A stretch of DNA of 64,000 nt from Pseudenterobacter timonensis (GTDB taxonomy: Bacteria > Pseudomonadota > Gammaproteobacteria > Enterobacterales > Enterobacteriaceae), in assembly GCF_900021175.1 (NCBI RefSeq), contig NZ_FCOP01000007.1:124001-188000 (forward strand). Reading direction: 5' to 3'. The translations under genes and the position numbers were made by a program. Below the pieces are notes generated by a model. That model made no database searches, was not told the DNA's origin, and saw only the letters and a program-made list of their open reading frames with translations. Positions 31,778-40,344 of this stretch are shown piece after piece. The number at the start of each line of letters is the position of its first letter. Position 1 is the stretch's first letter.

Positions 31778-32881
31778 TTACTTTTGGTTGTCAGCCAGCG
31801 CAACATACTGCTGGCAAATCGCGTTGATACCGTATGAGGCGATAGTATCACTGTCGACGACGGGGGGATTGTGATAGATGTCAGCCAGCGTTTTCGCCAG
31901 CGCCTCGTCATTGACGTCGGAAAGGCCGCGAGCCAGCGGGCCGGTCAGGATTTCCGCCGGGCCGCCGGGGCAGTTGGTGCTCACCGGCGGTGTGCGGCAG
32001 ATGATCGCCTCCACCAGCACATTGCCAAACCCTTCACAGTCTGAACTGAGCACTAACAGGCGTGCGCCCTTGATCCACGGGTAGGGGTTGGCGTCAAAGG
32101 GGCGAAAAATAACGTTTTGTTCAATACCTAACGAGGCGGCCAGCTGCTTCAGCTGCCGGATCCGGCCATCGGAGCCGTTGCCCATCATCACCAGCTTCGC
32201 ATCAATCTTGCTCATGGCGTAGGCGCGCAGCAGGCGGTCGTGCCGTTTATGCTCATGAAAACGGCCCACGTGGATGAGGTAATTTTCATGCTGGAGCTCA
32301 AACGGTTCTTCGGCCTGACGCTGGATCGCAGGGATATCAAACGGGTTATGGATCACCGCCTGGTTTCGCAACGGGATATTCAGCGTCCTGGCCAGATCGC
32401 TCAATACGGCGCCGGAGACGGCCACCACGTTGCGGTTTTCATAGGTACGGCGAATTTTACGGTGCTTAAACCAGCGGGAAATCCCGCGGCGGTGGCGCAG
32501 ATAGGCAAACGAAAACATCCCGTGCACGCAGAACCAGACTTTATCCCGGTCCAGCACGCGGCTGTGGGCCACGATACGGTCGGTTTTATGTAAATGGGAG
32601 AAAACAATATCGAACTTGCCGCTGCGTTCTGCCTGCTGAATGGCGCGATCCAGAAGCTGCGCCCGGCGCGGGATTTCGGTGAGCTTTCGCCACGGTTTTT
32701 TGCACTTGTCCTGGATGACCTGAAAATCAATGCCTTCTGGAATGGCGTAGTCGCACACTCTCCTCAGGGAGAAGAGGGAGACCTGATGACCCATTTCCAT
32801 CAATCCGGCGGAGAGCGTAAGAACGGTTTTTTCCGCTCCGCCACCGGGTAAACCATCAATAATCATTAGGATGCGCATCAT
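31778..32881 (-). CDS. wabH: LPS core GT4 glycosyltransferase WabH
   Basis: 367 residues, GT-B fold. MRILMIIDGLPGGGAEKTVL is the N-terminal donor-side loop and SSDCEGFGNVLVEAI the GT4 E-x7-E motif. In Klebsiella WabH transfers GlcNAc to galacturonic acid of the core, the sugar later deacetylated by WabN. The ATGATG start overlaps the wabG stop, showing tight coupling. Assignment rests on cluster position and similarity. Confidence 0.85.
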   Translation of the reverse strand: MMRILMIIDGLPGGGAEKTVLTLSAGLMEMGHQVSLFSLRRVCDYAIPEGIDFQVIQDKCKKPWRKLTEIPRRAQLLDRAIQQAERSGKFDIVFSHLHKTDRIVAHSRVLDRDKVWFCVHGMFSFAYLRHRRGISRWFKHRKIRRTYENRNVVAVSGAVLSDLARTLNIPLRNQAVIHNPFDIPAIQRQAEEPFELQHENYLIHVGRFHEHKRHDRLLRAYAMSKIDAKLVMMGNGSDGRIRQLKQLAASLGIEQNVIFRPFDANPYPWIKGARLLVLSSDCEGFGNVLVEAIICRTPPVSTNCPGGPAEILTGPLARGLSDVNDEALAKTLADIYHNPPVVDSDTIASYGINAICQQYVALADNQK

Positions 32882-34011
32882 TAATCCAGGAATTTTTGAT
32901 AAAGCGAAATAAGCTGGTTCGACAGCTTTTCAGGCGTTGCGTCCCGGACTCTGTCACGGGCCGCCATCCCCATATCGTTATTTTTTTCCAGTAACGGTAT
33001 TGCCATCACCGCCTCCCTTAGCCTGCTGATATCAAGCGCATCACAGAAAAAGCCGTTGCGTCCCTGTTCGATAAATTCCGCGCCGCCGCAACTATCGGAG
33101 GTGACGATCGGCAGACCGCAGGCCATCGCTTCCAGAATTACGTTTGGAAACGGATCGTACAGCGTGGGCAGCAGCAGGCCATCAGATAGCTGGTAAAACG
33201 GCAGCGTCTCTTTCTGCATCCCCAGAAATCGGATTTGTCCGTCACATCCGAGGGTGCGGGCCAGCTCGCGATAGCGCTTTTCCGCTTTATCCTGACCTAC
33301 AACGATCAGGTGAGCCGGGGTGCCCGCGATCGCCTGAATCGCGCCGGCAAGCCCTTTACGCTCGAAGCCGGAGCCTACAAAACAGAGCACTACCCCCTCC
33401 GCCGGCAGGCTTAACGACTGGCGAAGCATGGCTCGCTGAGCGCCGGTTGCCGGAACGAAGCGGCTGGAATCAATTGAATTATAAATCACATGTATCTTTT
33501 TTGCGTCGACGGCGAAGTCTTCAACGATCTCTCTTTTGATCATTTCGGCATTACAAATCACCGCCTTAAGCTCCGGCGCCTGATACATTTCCCGCTCGGC
33601 GCTCATCACGTAGCGGTGATAGCGGTCATGCATCAGCATCTGCGCGCGCCAGCCTGGCAGAATGCGCGTGCGCTGCAACAGCCAGCGGCGATGCACGCCG
33701 TCGCCGGCGCGGTAGATATCGCAGCCCGGAATGCGCTCGTGGCTCTGCACAATATCAAACTGCTGCGCCTGCCAGAGGCCGCGGGCGGCGCGGGCAAAGC
33801 CGCGTTCGCGGCTGATGCGCCCCCATTTTCGTGGGTCGCAGATATGAATATGCCAGTCGTTCTGTTTTTCCCCCTGCCATTCACGGGTGATGACGTTCAG
33901 CTCAAGGTTCTGATTGCTCAGCGCGGTGAGCGCCCGGGAGACAAAACGTTCGGCTCCGCCGTCCGGACGATACTTTTGGCGCACGATGGCCAGACGATGG
34001 CACCGGGTCAC
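32881..34011 (-). CDS. wabG: LPS core GT4 glycosyltransferase WabG
   Basis: 376 residues. RQKYRPDGGAERFVSRAL near the N-terminus and PTLYDPFPNVILEAMACG with the E-x7-E motif identify the WaaG/WabG group. In Klebsiella WabG adds galacturonic acid to heptose II (Salmonella/E. coli WaaG adds glucose to the same place). The start is GTG at 34011, sharing GTGA with the waaQ stop. It belongs to the waaQ-led operon. Confidence 0.87.
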   Translation of the reverse strand: MTRCHRLAIVRQKYRPDGGAERFVSRALTALSNQNLELNVITREWQGEKQNDWHIHICDPRKWGRISRERGFARAARGLWQAQQFDIVQSHERIPGCDIYRAGDGVHRRWLLQRTRILPGWRAQMLMHDRYHRYVMSAEREMYQAPELKAVICNAEMIKREIVEDFAVDAKKIHVIYNSIDSSRFVPATGAQRAMLRQSLSLPAEGVVLCFVGSGFERKGLAGAIQAIAGTPAHLIVVGQDKAEKRYRELARTLGCDGQIRFLGMQKETLPFYQLSDGLLLPTLYDPFPNVILEAMACGLPIVTSDSCGGAEFIEQGRNGFFCDALDISRLREAVMAIPLLEKNNDMGMAARDRVRDATPEKLSNQLISLYQKFLD

Positions 34012-35075
34012 AGGTATCTCCTTGCGGCTGCCACCACGGCGTCCACCGGGATCGCATCGAGATAGCGCTCTTTGGTATGGGTATCGACGGCGTCAGGATC
34101 GGGAAGCGGGCCGTAATCGCCCGCCCAGATCACTTCGCCGTTCACCTGCCACGGGGACCAGAATGTGAGCTTCGATGGGCCGAAGAGCGCCACGCAGGGG
34201 GTTTGCAGCGCCGCCGCCATATGCATGGGCACGGAATCGACGCCAATAAAGAGCCGGGCATGGTCAATCAGCGCGGCGAGCTGGCGCAGCGTCAGTTCAC
34301 CTGCCAGCGAGACAACGCCGTCATGCGGCGAGGCGGCAAGAATACGATCAATCATCGCCAGCTCTTTTTTATCCGGCCCGGCGGTGAGAACCACGGTGTG
34401 ACCATCCTGACGGAGCGCGGCGATGGTCTGCGCCATTTTCTCCTCATCCCAGCACTTGAAGAACCAGCGTGACGTGGGTTGAATTACGACGTAATGATCG
34501 TCCACCCCTCTGGCAGAGAGTTTTTCCCGGGCCGTTTGCCAGTCCTGCGCGCTGTAGCTCATGGTGACAACAGGCAAAGGGGGGACCGGCAATGGTGCAA
34601 GGATAGAGAGGTTCTGTTCGACGGTGTGCAACGTTTTGTGGTTGGTCACCGGGACGAGCTGCGTGTGGCAGAAGCGCCAGAATGCGCTGTCGCGTTTGTT
34701 AAAGGCGAAGCCGAGACGAACGGGGGCGCCAGTGAAGCGGGTCACGAAAGCGCTGCGCCATTGGTCGGCGAGGTTAATCACCAGATGGTAGTGCTGCGCA
34801 CGCAGCGTCTTCAGAAGCTGCCACTCTTTTTGCAGATGTTTGCGTGTGCCAAGCTGTTTCCACTTGCGGTCGATGCCGTAGATTTTGCCGATCGCCGGGT
34901 GGGCGGCCAGCATGTCGCGCGTCTCTTCATACAGCAGCATATCAATCTGCGCATCGGGCCACCGCTGGCGTAACGAGTTAATGACCGGCGTAGTCAGCAA
35001 CATGTCGCCATGATGACGAAGTTTGATAAGTAAAATGCGTAAATGTGGCGTATTAAGGTGGTTATTCATCATCAT
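34008..35075 (-). CDS. waaQ: LPS heptosyltransferase III WaaQ
   Basis: 355 residues, GT9. ILLIKLRHHGDMLLTTPVIN is the N-terminal heptosyltransferase motif and GVDSVPMHMAAAL the nucleotide-heptose site. It adds the branch heptose III to heptose II. It is the first gene of the waaQ-wabG-wabH-GT2-waaA-waaE-coaD run. The 150-bp gap to wabN must hold its promoter; I find no clear ops/JUMPstart element for RfaH there. Confidence 0.93.
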   Translation of the reverse strand: MMMNNHLNTPHLRILLIKLRHHGDMLLTTPVINSLRQRWPDAQIDMLLYEETRDMLAAHPAIGKIYGIDRKWKQLGTRKHLQKEWQLLKTLRAQHYHLVINLADQWRSAFVTRFTGAPVRLGFAFNKRDSAFWRFCHTQLVPVTNHKTLHTVEQNLSILAPLPVPPLPVVTMSYSAQDWQTAREKLSARGVDDHYVVIQPTSRWFFKCWDEEKMAQTIAALRQDGHTVVLTAGPDKKELAMIDRILAASPHDGVVSLAGELTLRQLAALIDHARLFIGVDSVPMHMAAALQTPCVALFGPSKLTFWSPWQVNGEVIWAGDYGPLPDPDAVDTHTKERYLDAIPVDAVVAAARRYL

Positions 35076-35225
35076 CTTATCGGCTGCAATCTATTGATGA
35101 TTCTAATAGACCTGCCAGCGACTTGCACTCTTTCTCCATAATGTTTGGAATTTATCTGTAAGGGTTTACTCCCCGTCAGGAGAGTGCGTAACATAGCGCT
35201 AACTTTTATGTCTGGCGGGTAAACT

Positions 35226-36188
35226 ATGACCAAACCGGCGTTTATCATCACGATTGATACAGAAGGCGATAATCTCTGGCAAAACCATCGTGAAATCAAA
35301 ACGGAAAATGCGCGCTACCTCAGCCGTTTCCAGTCCCTGTGCGAGCGATTTGGTTTCAAACCCGTCTGGCTGACTAACTATGAAATGGCGACCGAGCCGG
35401 TATTTATTGAATTTGCGAAGGACGTGATTGCCCGCAGGCAGGGGGAGGTGGGCATGCACCTGCACGCCTGGAACAGCCCGCCGGAGCACGATCTGACCGG
35501 CGATGACTGGCGCTGGCAGCCCTATCTGATTGAGTATTCAGACGAGGTGATGCGCGAAAAGGTGTTCTATATGACGCGCCTGCTGGAAGAGACGTTCCAG
35601 ACCAAAATGGTGAGCCATCGCGCCGGACGCTGGGCGTTCGACAGCCGTTACGCCAGACTGCTGATTGAGCTGGGTTATCAGGTGGATTGTTCCGTCACGC
35701 CGCGCGTGAACTGGCGCAATGCGAAGGGGGCCCCGCAGGGCAACGGCGGTACTGACTATCAGCATTTCCCTGACCGTGCCTATTTTATGGATGTGGATGA
35801 GATTTCGAAGCCGGGCAACAGCCCGCTGCTGGAAGTGCCGATGAGCATTCAGTATAAACATCCCGCATGGCTGAATGCGGTGAAGCAGGGATACGATCGC
35901 CTGCGCGGTAAATACCGTTCTCCCTCCGTTAACTGGCTGCGCCCGTCCGGCGGCAACGCGCAGCAGATGATCGGTGTGGCGCAGCAATGCCTGGCCCGGG
36001 GCAACGATTATGTGGAGTTTATGCTGCACTCCTCGGAATTTATGCCCGGCGGCAGCCCGACCTTTAAAGATGAGGCGGCTATCGACGGGTTATATCAGGA
36101 TCTGGAACAACTCTTTAGCTGGCTGGCCGATAAAACGCAGGGAATGACGCTGGCGGAGTTCTACCAGTATAAAAAAGGCGCCGCATAA
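35226..36188 (+). CDS. wabN: LPS core GlcNAc deacetylase WabN
   Basis: 320 residues. AFIITIDTEGDNLW at residues 4-17 supplies the Asp-Asp/Glu metal region of a polysaccharide-deacetylase-like fold; GMHLHAWNSPP gives the H-x-H site and SHRAGRW a third conserved block. In Klebsiella WabN deacetylates the core GlcNAc to GlcN, needed before outer-core extension. It is the only plus-strand gene in the waa cluster, divergent from waaQ and convergent with waaL, so it has its own promoter. Confidence 0.88.
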   Translation: MTKPAFIITIDTEGDNLWQNHREIKTENARYLSRFQSLCERFGFKPVWLTNYEMATEPVFIEFAKDVIARRQGEVGMHLHAWNSPPEHDLTGDDWRWQPYLIEYSDEVMREKVFYMTRLLEETFQTKMVSHRAGRWAFDSRYARLLIELGYQVDCSVTPRVNWRNAKGAPQGNGGTDYQHFPDRAYFMDVDEISKPGNSPLLEVPMSIQYKHPAWLNAVKQGYDRLRGKYRSPSVNWLRPSGGNAQQMIGVAQQCLARGNDYVEFMLHSSEFMPGGSPTFKDEAAIDGLYQDLEQLFSWLADKTQGMTLAEFYQYKKGAA

Positions 36189-36197
36189 CCGGCGCCT
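36171..36197 (-). terminator. Terminator of waaL operon embedded in wabN end
   Basis: GGCGCCG (36177-36183) and CGGCGCC (36190-36196) form a stem whose loop contains the wabN stop codon. A6 at 36171-36176 reads as T6 on the minus strand, making it an efficient terminator for the hldD...waaL transcript. It lacks a T-run for wabN. Confidence 0.8.
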
Positions 36198-36202
36198 GTC
36201 AG

Positions 36203-37366
36203 CTATTTTTGCAGCACGTTTTTTACCGGCGTGCTGAAGACAATCGCCAGCGGGATCCAGAAGAGTACCCAGTATTCCCGCGGATTGCTGATAACGAACA
36301 TCCCCTGCGTCGAGTAAAAGACCAGCGCGAAAACCAGTACCGCAACTTCGGCCTTATGATCTGCCGCGAGGTGGCGCAGGCACTGCCTGAAGGCATAAAC
36401 GATCATTGCTAAAAAGAGCGCCAGCCCAATCAATCCACCCTTCAGGAACACACCAAAATAGAGGCTGTGGGTGGTGGTGACATGCTGTTTAAAGCCGTTA
36501 ACAAACGAAAGCTCTTTATTAAAGCCCCAGCCGAAAAAGAGTCGCTCTTTAGCAACTTCAAAGGCGTGCTGCCAGATACCCAAGCGTACGGAGCCTGCTC
36601 GCGTAGAATCTTCGGCTCGTCTTAATATCATTTCAAAAAAGCCGCTATAGTACAGGCCGATCCCAATAATCAGCACTAGTGCCAGTGACATAAAGGCCAA
36701 TTTACTGTTCCATTTCGGTTTAACACAGCATACTAAACCAACTGATACCAGTAACGCTAAAAGCGGACCACGACTCTGCGTTAACAGTAAACCGACCAGC
36801 AACAACGGTGCCGGCAGATAAAACCAGAAGTTACGTGTTTCACGCACCAGAATTGCGCTTAGTATGATGCCCAACGCCATATAGCCGCCAAGGTCGATAA
36901 CATTATCAGGGGCATAAGGGAATGCTCCGTTTAAGCGGTTAAAAAGCAAGCGAGTTTTATCGATATAAATTAAAGTCAGAAGCGTAAGCGCAATAATACC
37001 GAAATAAGCGGCACCGATAATATATCGCTTTTTATTTTCCAGCTCGCACTGCCGGTATAAGCAGAAAAAAATGAAAATGTAAAAAGAGTGGCTGAGTGCT
37101 GAGCTTAAATGTGACGTTTCGGCCCAAAGATTAGAGAGAGAAAAGTAGAGTAAAAAGGCGACCAGTAACCCCAGTGCGGGTAAAAATTCCTTATCGTTAA
37201 GAAAACGCTCCCGGACATCTTTTGCAACCGCCATGGTGATAAGAAACAGTATCAGCGCAAGGTGAAAAAAGAGATTAACCCGGGAAACGCCGCAAAATAC
37301 CATGCTCAAAAACATGAAAGCCGCAAACGGGTAAAAAGTGGCACGCTGTAATTTACTTGAATACAT
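36203..37366 (-). CDS. waaL: O-antigen ligase WaaL
   Basis: 387 residues from the ATG at 37366 (MYSSKLQRATFYPF) behind AAAGGA; a 14-residue longer reading starts on a non-ATG codon. About 10-12 membrane helices with the Wzy_C/WaaL periplasmic loop between; TQSRGPLLALLV and TTTHSLYFGVFLKGG contain the Arg and His expected in ligases. It joins undecaprenyl-linked O-antigen to the finished core. The start overlaps the previous gene by 14 bp. Confidence 0.9.
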   Translation of the reverse strand: MYSSKLQRATFYPFAAFMFLSMVFCGVSRVNLFFHLALILFLITMAVAKDVRERFLNDKEFLPALGLLVAFLLYFSLSNLWAETSHLSSALSHSFYIFIFFCLYRQCELENKKRYIIGAAYFGIIALTLLTLIYIDKTRLLFNRLNGAFPYAPDNVIDLGGYMALGIILSAILVRETRNFWFYLPAPLLLVGLLLTQSRGPLLALLVSVGLVCCVKPKWNSKLAFMSLALVLIIGIGLYYSGFFEMILRRAEDSTRAGSVRLGIWQHAFEVAKERLFFGWGFNKELSFVNGFKQHVTTTHSLYFGVFLKGGLIGLALFLAMIVYAFRQCLRHLAADHKAEVAVLVFALVFYSTQGMFVISNPREYWVLFWIPLAIVFSTPVKNVLQK

Positions 37367-38258
37367 CCGTAAAATCCTTTCTGGTAAACACAGTAGATGG
37401 TATCGCACTCTCGGTGGAGAGATTCACTACCTCGATTTGTGCAGAAGAGAAAAGCTCGCTTGCCAGAGTCAGGGCAGGCAGCACGATATCCTGTACTTTA
37501 TCTTCAAGAAACGAAGGCAGCATCGTTGCGCTGTTCTCATAAAATCGCGGCTGAGAAAAATGGGTCATATCTAAACCGGCGATATAAATTTTCGAAAACC
37601 CCAAAAAATATAATACCTGCAACGCCCAGTACACCACCGTACCTGCATCCACCACGCCGCGGCGTACGTCCAGGCTAAAGGCGGTATTTGGATCGGTTTT
37701 TGAAAAAACAATCTGCGGATTGTCTTTAAAAACCTGGCGAAGCTCGTGGCGCTGCAGAGAAGGTTTATACGTTTCGTAGCAGATATCTTCAATAATCACG
37801 AGCCGGCAGCGGATATTTTCATACGAAAAACGGTTTATCAGCTTCACTACACCCATCACGGTCGTGAAAAAAATAAGCTTTTTATTGCTGATAATCCGCT
37901 TAAGCAGGGCCGTTTGCCGGTCGATGAAGGTCATATCGACCACGAAATAGAGGCTAAAATTGAGCACGCCGTGCAGATGCCATGCCCCGTTCACCCCTGC
38001 CCGCGTGACGGAGGGGGGCAGCGCGCTAAAATCGATTTTTTTGATCGAGGGGCCGGTCGCGGCGAGCAGTATCTCTCCGCTATATTTCTCTTTCAGCGAG
38101 GAGAGGGAGGTGAGCGCTACCGGCTGACCTTTATAGCTGAGCGCCGTGATTTCTCCCTGTTCATTGCGCTTAATCTTAACAAAAGGCCAAAGATTTTCAT
38201 TGTGGCGCATATTTCTTTTATGAGTGTAACGATACAGCTGCTTGGTAAGCGTTCCCAT
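37353..38258 (-). CDS. GT42/CST-I-like glycosyltransferase of the LPS cluster
   Basis: 301 residues. After an N-terminal 55-residue region, ILLAATGPSIKKIDFSALPP, then AGVNGAW, then VDAGTVVYWALQVLYFLGF and KIYIAGLDM match in order the pattern of GT42 (CST-I type) sialyltransferases such as Campylobacter Cst-II (GNGPSLKEIDYSRLP...IYLSGIDF). E. coli/Salmonella WaaZ, linked to a third Kdo, is another possible relative. A nonulosonic acid or Kdo transferase using a CMP-sugar is therefore a fair hypothesis, but the comparison is from memory. It is noticeably A+T-rich compared with waaC/F and overlaps waaL by 14 bp. Confidence 0.6.
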   Translation of the reverse strand: MGTLTKQLYRYTHKRNMRHNENLWPFVKIKRNEQGEITALSYKGQPVALTSLSSLKEKYSGEILLAATGPSIKKIDFSALPPSVTRAGVNGAWHLHGVLNFSLYFVVDMTFIDRQTALLKRIISNKKLIFFTTVMGVVKLINRFSYENIRCRLVIIEDICYETYKPSLQRHELRQVFKDNPQIVFSKTDPNTAFSLDVRRGVVDAGTVVYWALQVLYFLGFSKIYIAGLDMTHFSQPRFYENSATMLPSFLEDKVQDIVLPALTLASELFSSAQIEVVNLSTESAIPSTVFTRKDFTDVFK

Positions 38259-38259
38259 C

Positions 38260-39354
38260 TTAAGCCTTAGCGGATTCGTTTTTATTCTCTACAACTGCTT
38301 TTAGCAGGTCGCTGATCCTGTTCAGGTCCCGATCGTTTACCTCAAACAGCTCTTCCTTAGGCTGGCTGAAGTAATAGCGGGTTTCAAAAACGTAGGAGTT
38401 AATATTCTTGTCATCGCCAATTAAAAGCACGTTGCCTAGAGGCCGCTGTTCATAATGGCAGCATGGCCCAAACAGTAACACCACCGGCACGCCCACCGCG
38501 TCGGCGATGTAGATATTTCCCGAGTCAGAGGCGATATAGCAGTCCATTTTCGATATTGCCCACGGCAGCTCCTCCAGGGAAATCTTGCCAATCATATTGA
38601 TAAAATTGGGAATTTCTCCATAGGCGCGGGTAATGTCATCCAGCCACGGCTGTTCGTTTGGCGCGCCGAAGACATAAAACTGGCATGGCAAATCGGCCAG
38701 ATGGTCAACGATACGCTTCCAGATCGCCGGCGGCACGGTTTTGGCTTTGTTACCTGCGGAGATACTGATGCCGATGCGGATAACATCGGGCTTATCCAGA
38801 ATCTCCGGATAGACGGCAGGCTTAAACAGCGGTCTGGTGGCATGTTTTGGTGAGTCCTGCCAGCTCAGATTGCGGTTTGCCAGCTGGAGATAGTTCGTCA
38901 CCGACAGCGTTCGCTTGCCGTGATTAACGGTGCCATCCGCCGTGGCATAGAAAATAGCGTGATACCACCTGCGGGTGTAAGTGCTTAAAAATTGCTTATT
39001 TTTGGCGTTACAGACCGCGGCGAAAAAGAGATTAACGCTGTTGGGTTGCAGCAAATAGACATTATCGTAGCGGTTCATAATGCGGCAGGCGAAACGCAGC
39101 TTACGCCACCACCCGCGCTTATGCTGTTCGATAAAAAAAGCGGTTTCGATGGTGTCGTCATGCTTTGCCAGCGCGCTCACGCTGCGGCTAATCAGCACAT
39201 CGCTTTTTTGCAGATAAGCGAGAAGCGGTGTGGCATTGATAAAGTCGCCAATTTTTGCCGTCTGAATCACCAGATTTTTACCGGTATCTTTTCGGAACAG
39301 CTTGCCGATAAGCTTTACCGGCAATAGTAAAATCAGCAGAAATACATAACTCAT
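38260..39354 (-). CDS. GT9 heptosyltransferase-like protein with N-terminal anchor
   Basis: 364 residues. An N-terminal hydrophobic stretch (SYVFLLILLLPVKLIGKLF) precedes the GT9 start VIQTAKIGDFINATPLLAYL. The donor-side motif is altered: ASDSGNIYIADAVGVP replaces the usual D-T/S-G-x-x-H-x-A-A. That His is involved in ADP-heptose use in the family, so the donor may differ. It lies one base before the GT42-like gene and after waaC, clearly within the hldD-waaF-waaC run. An outer-core heptose or related transfer is inferred. Confidence 0.75.
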   Translation of the reverse strand: MSYVFLLILLLPVKLIGKLFRKDTGKNLVIQTAKIGDFINATPLLAYLQKSDVLISRSVSALAKHDDTIETAFFIEQHKRGWWRKLRFACRIMNRYDNVYLLQPNSVNLFFAAVCNAKNKQFLSTYTRRWYHAIFYATADGTVNHGKRTLSVTNYLQLANRNLSWQDSPKHATRPLFKPAVYPEILDKPDVIRIGISISAGNKAKTVPPAIWKRIVDHLADLPCQFYVFGAPNEQPWLDDITRAYGEIPNFINMIGKISLEELPWAISKMDCYIASDSGNIYIADAVGVPVVLLFGPCCHYEQRPLGNVLLIGDDKNINSYVFETRYYFSQPKEELFEVNDRDLNRISDLLKAVVENKNESAKA

Positions 39355-39357
39355 GGG

Positions 39358-40341
39358 TTAAATATCCCTGTTGGAGAGCAGCTGGTTGTCCTGCAAAAAT
39401 GTAAAAATCTCATCCGCGGTAATGTCTCCCATCCGCTTTGTAGGACTCACCATCTGATGCTGGTTTTTACCGTAGCCGCCAATCAGTCCGGGATCGGTCG
39501 GGCCAAAAAGGGTGATGTTGGGGCGATCCAGCGCCGCAGTCAGGTGACTCAATCCGGTATCGACGGAGACAACCGCCTGTGCGCCCGCCAGCTGCGCCGC
39601 CACCTCTGCCAGCGTCAGTTTTGGCAAGACCTCGACGTGGGAAAAGCCCGCCGCCAGGCGTACGGCACGCTGGTGCTCATGCTGCGCACCCCAGGGGAGT
39701 TTAATATGGATACCGGTTGGCTGCATTAGTTCAATCAATTTACGCCAGTCTGATTCCGGCCAGTGCTTCTCGTCGCGGGTCGTCGCATGCAGGAACACCA
39801 GATAAGGCTCTACAGGAGAGGCCGCATCGTGCAGGAAATGTTGTGCGATAGCGTAATCGCCCGCCGCATCGGGTTTTTGATAGCCAAGGCTTTTTGCGAA
39901 CAGCTCGCGGATTCGCTCGACGGCATGCTGCTCTTTAGCGATATGATGACGACGGTTATAGAACAGGCTCGCCAGCGGCTCGCGGACGGAGTGCCAGTCC
40001 AGACCATGCTTTACGCCGCGAGCCTGACGGGTCACCAGCGCGGCGCTTTTAATCAGCCCCTGCGCGTCGATGATGGCGTCGTAGCGCTGCGCGCGAACCG
40101 CTTCACGAAACGCCTTGCGCTCCGCTCGCACCGGCGCGGAAAACCAGGCCTTGCGCCAGCGACGGATAGCCACAGGAATCGCGCGATCTACCGCCTTATG
40201 CCAGGTCGGAATTTGGGCGAAGCCCTCTTCCACAACCCAGTCAAAACGAATGCCGGGAATGGCGCGTGCCGCGTCGGTTAACGCCGGGAGAGTATGGAGT
40301 ACATCGCCCATGGACGAGGTTTTAACGATCAGGACTCGCAT
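39358..40341 (-). CDS. waaC: LPS heptosyltransferase I WaaC
   Basis: 327 residues (E. coli 319). MRVLIVKTSSMGDVLHTLPA is the family start and SVDTGLSHLTAALDRPNITL the ADP-heptose motif. It puts L-glycero-D-manno-heptose I on Kdo. It follows waaF by three bases in the hldD-waaF-waaC order found in all enterics. Confidence 0.96.
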   Translation of the reverse strand: MRVLIVKTSSMGDVLHTLPALTDAARAIPGIRFDWVVEEGFAQIPTWHKAVDRAIPVAIRRWRKAWFSAPVRAERKAFREAVRAQRYDAIIDAQGLIKSAALVTRQARGVKHGLDWHSVREPLASLFYNRRHHIAKEQHAVERIRELFAKSLGYQKPDAAGDYAIAQHFLHDAASPVEPYLVFLHATTRDEKHWPESDWRKLIELMQPTGIHIKLPWGAQHEHQRAVRLAAGFSHVEVLPKLTLAEVAAQLAGAQAVVSVDTGLSHLTAALDRPNITLFGPTDPGLIGGYGKNQHQMVSPTKRMGDITADEIFTFLQDNQLLSNRDI

Positions 40342-40344
40342 CCG

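Noticed and set aside
35076..35225. ops/JUMPstart element for RfaH before waaQ
   Set aside because: GGCGGTAGC is not present on the minus strand of this gap.
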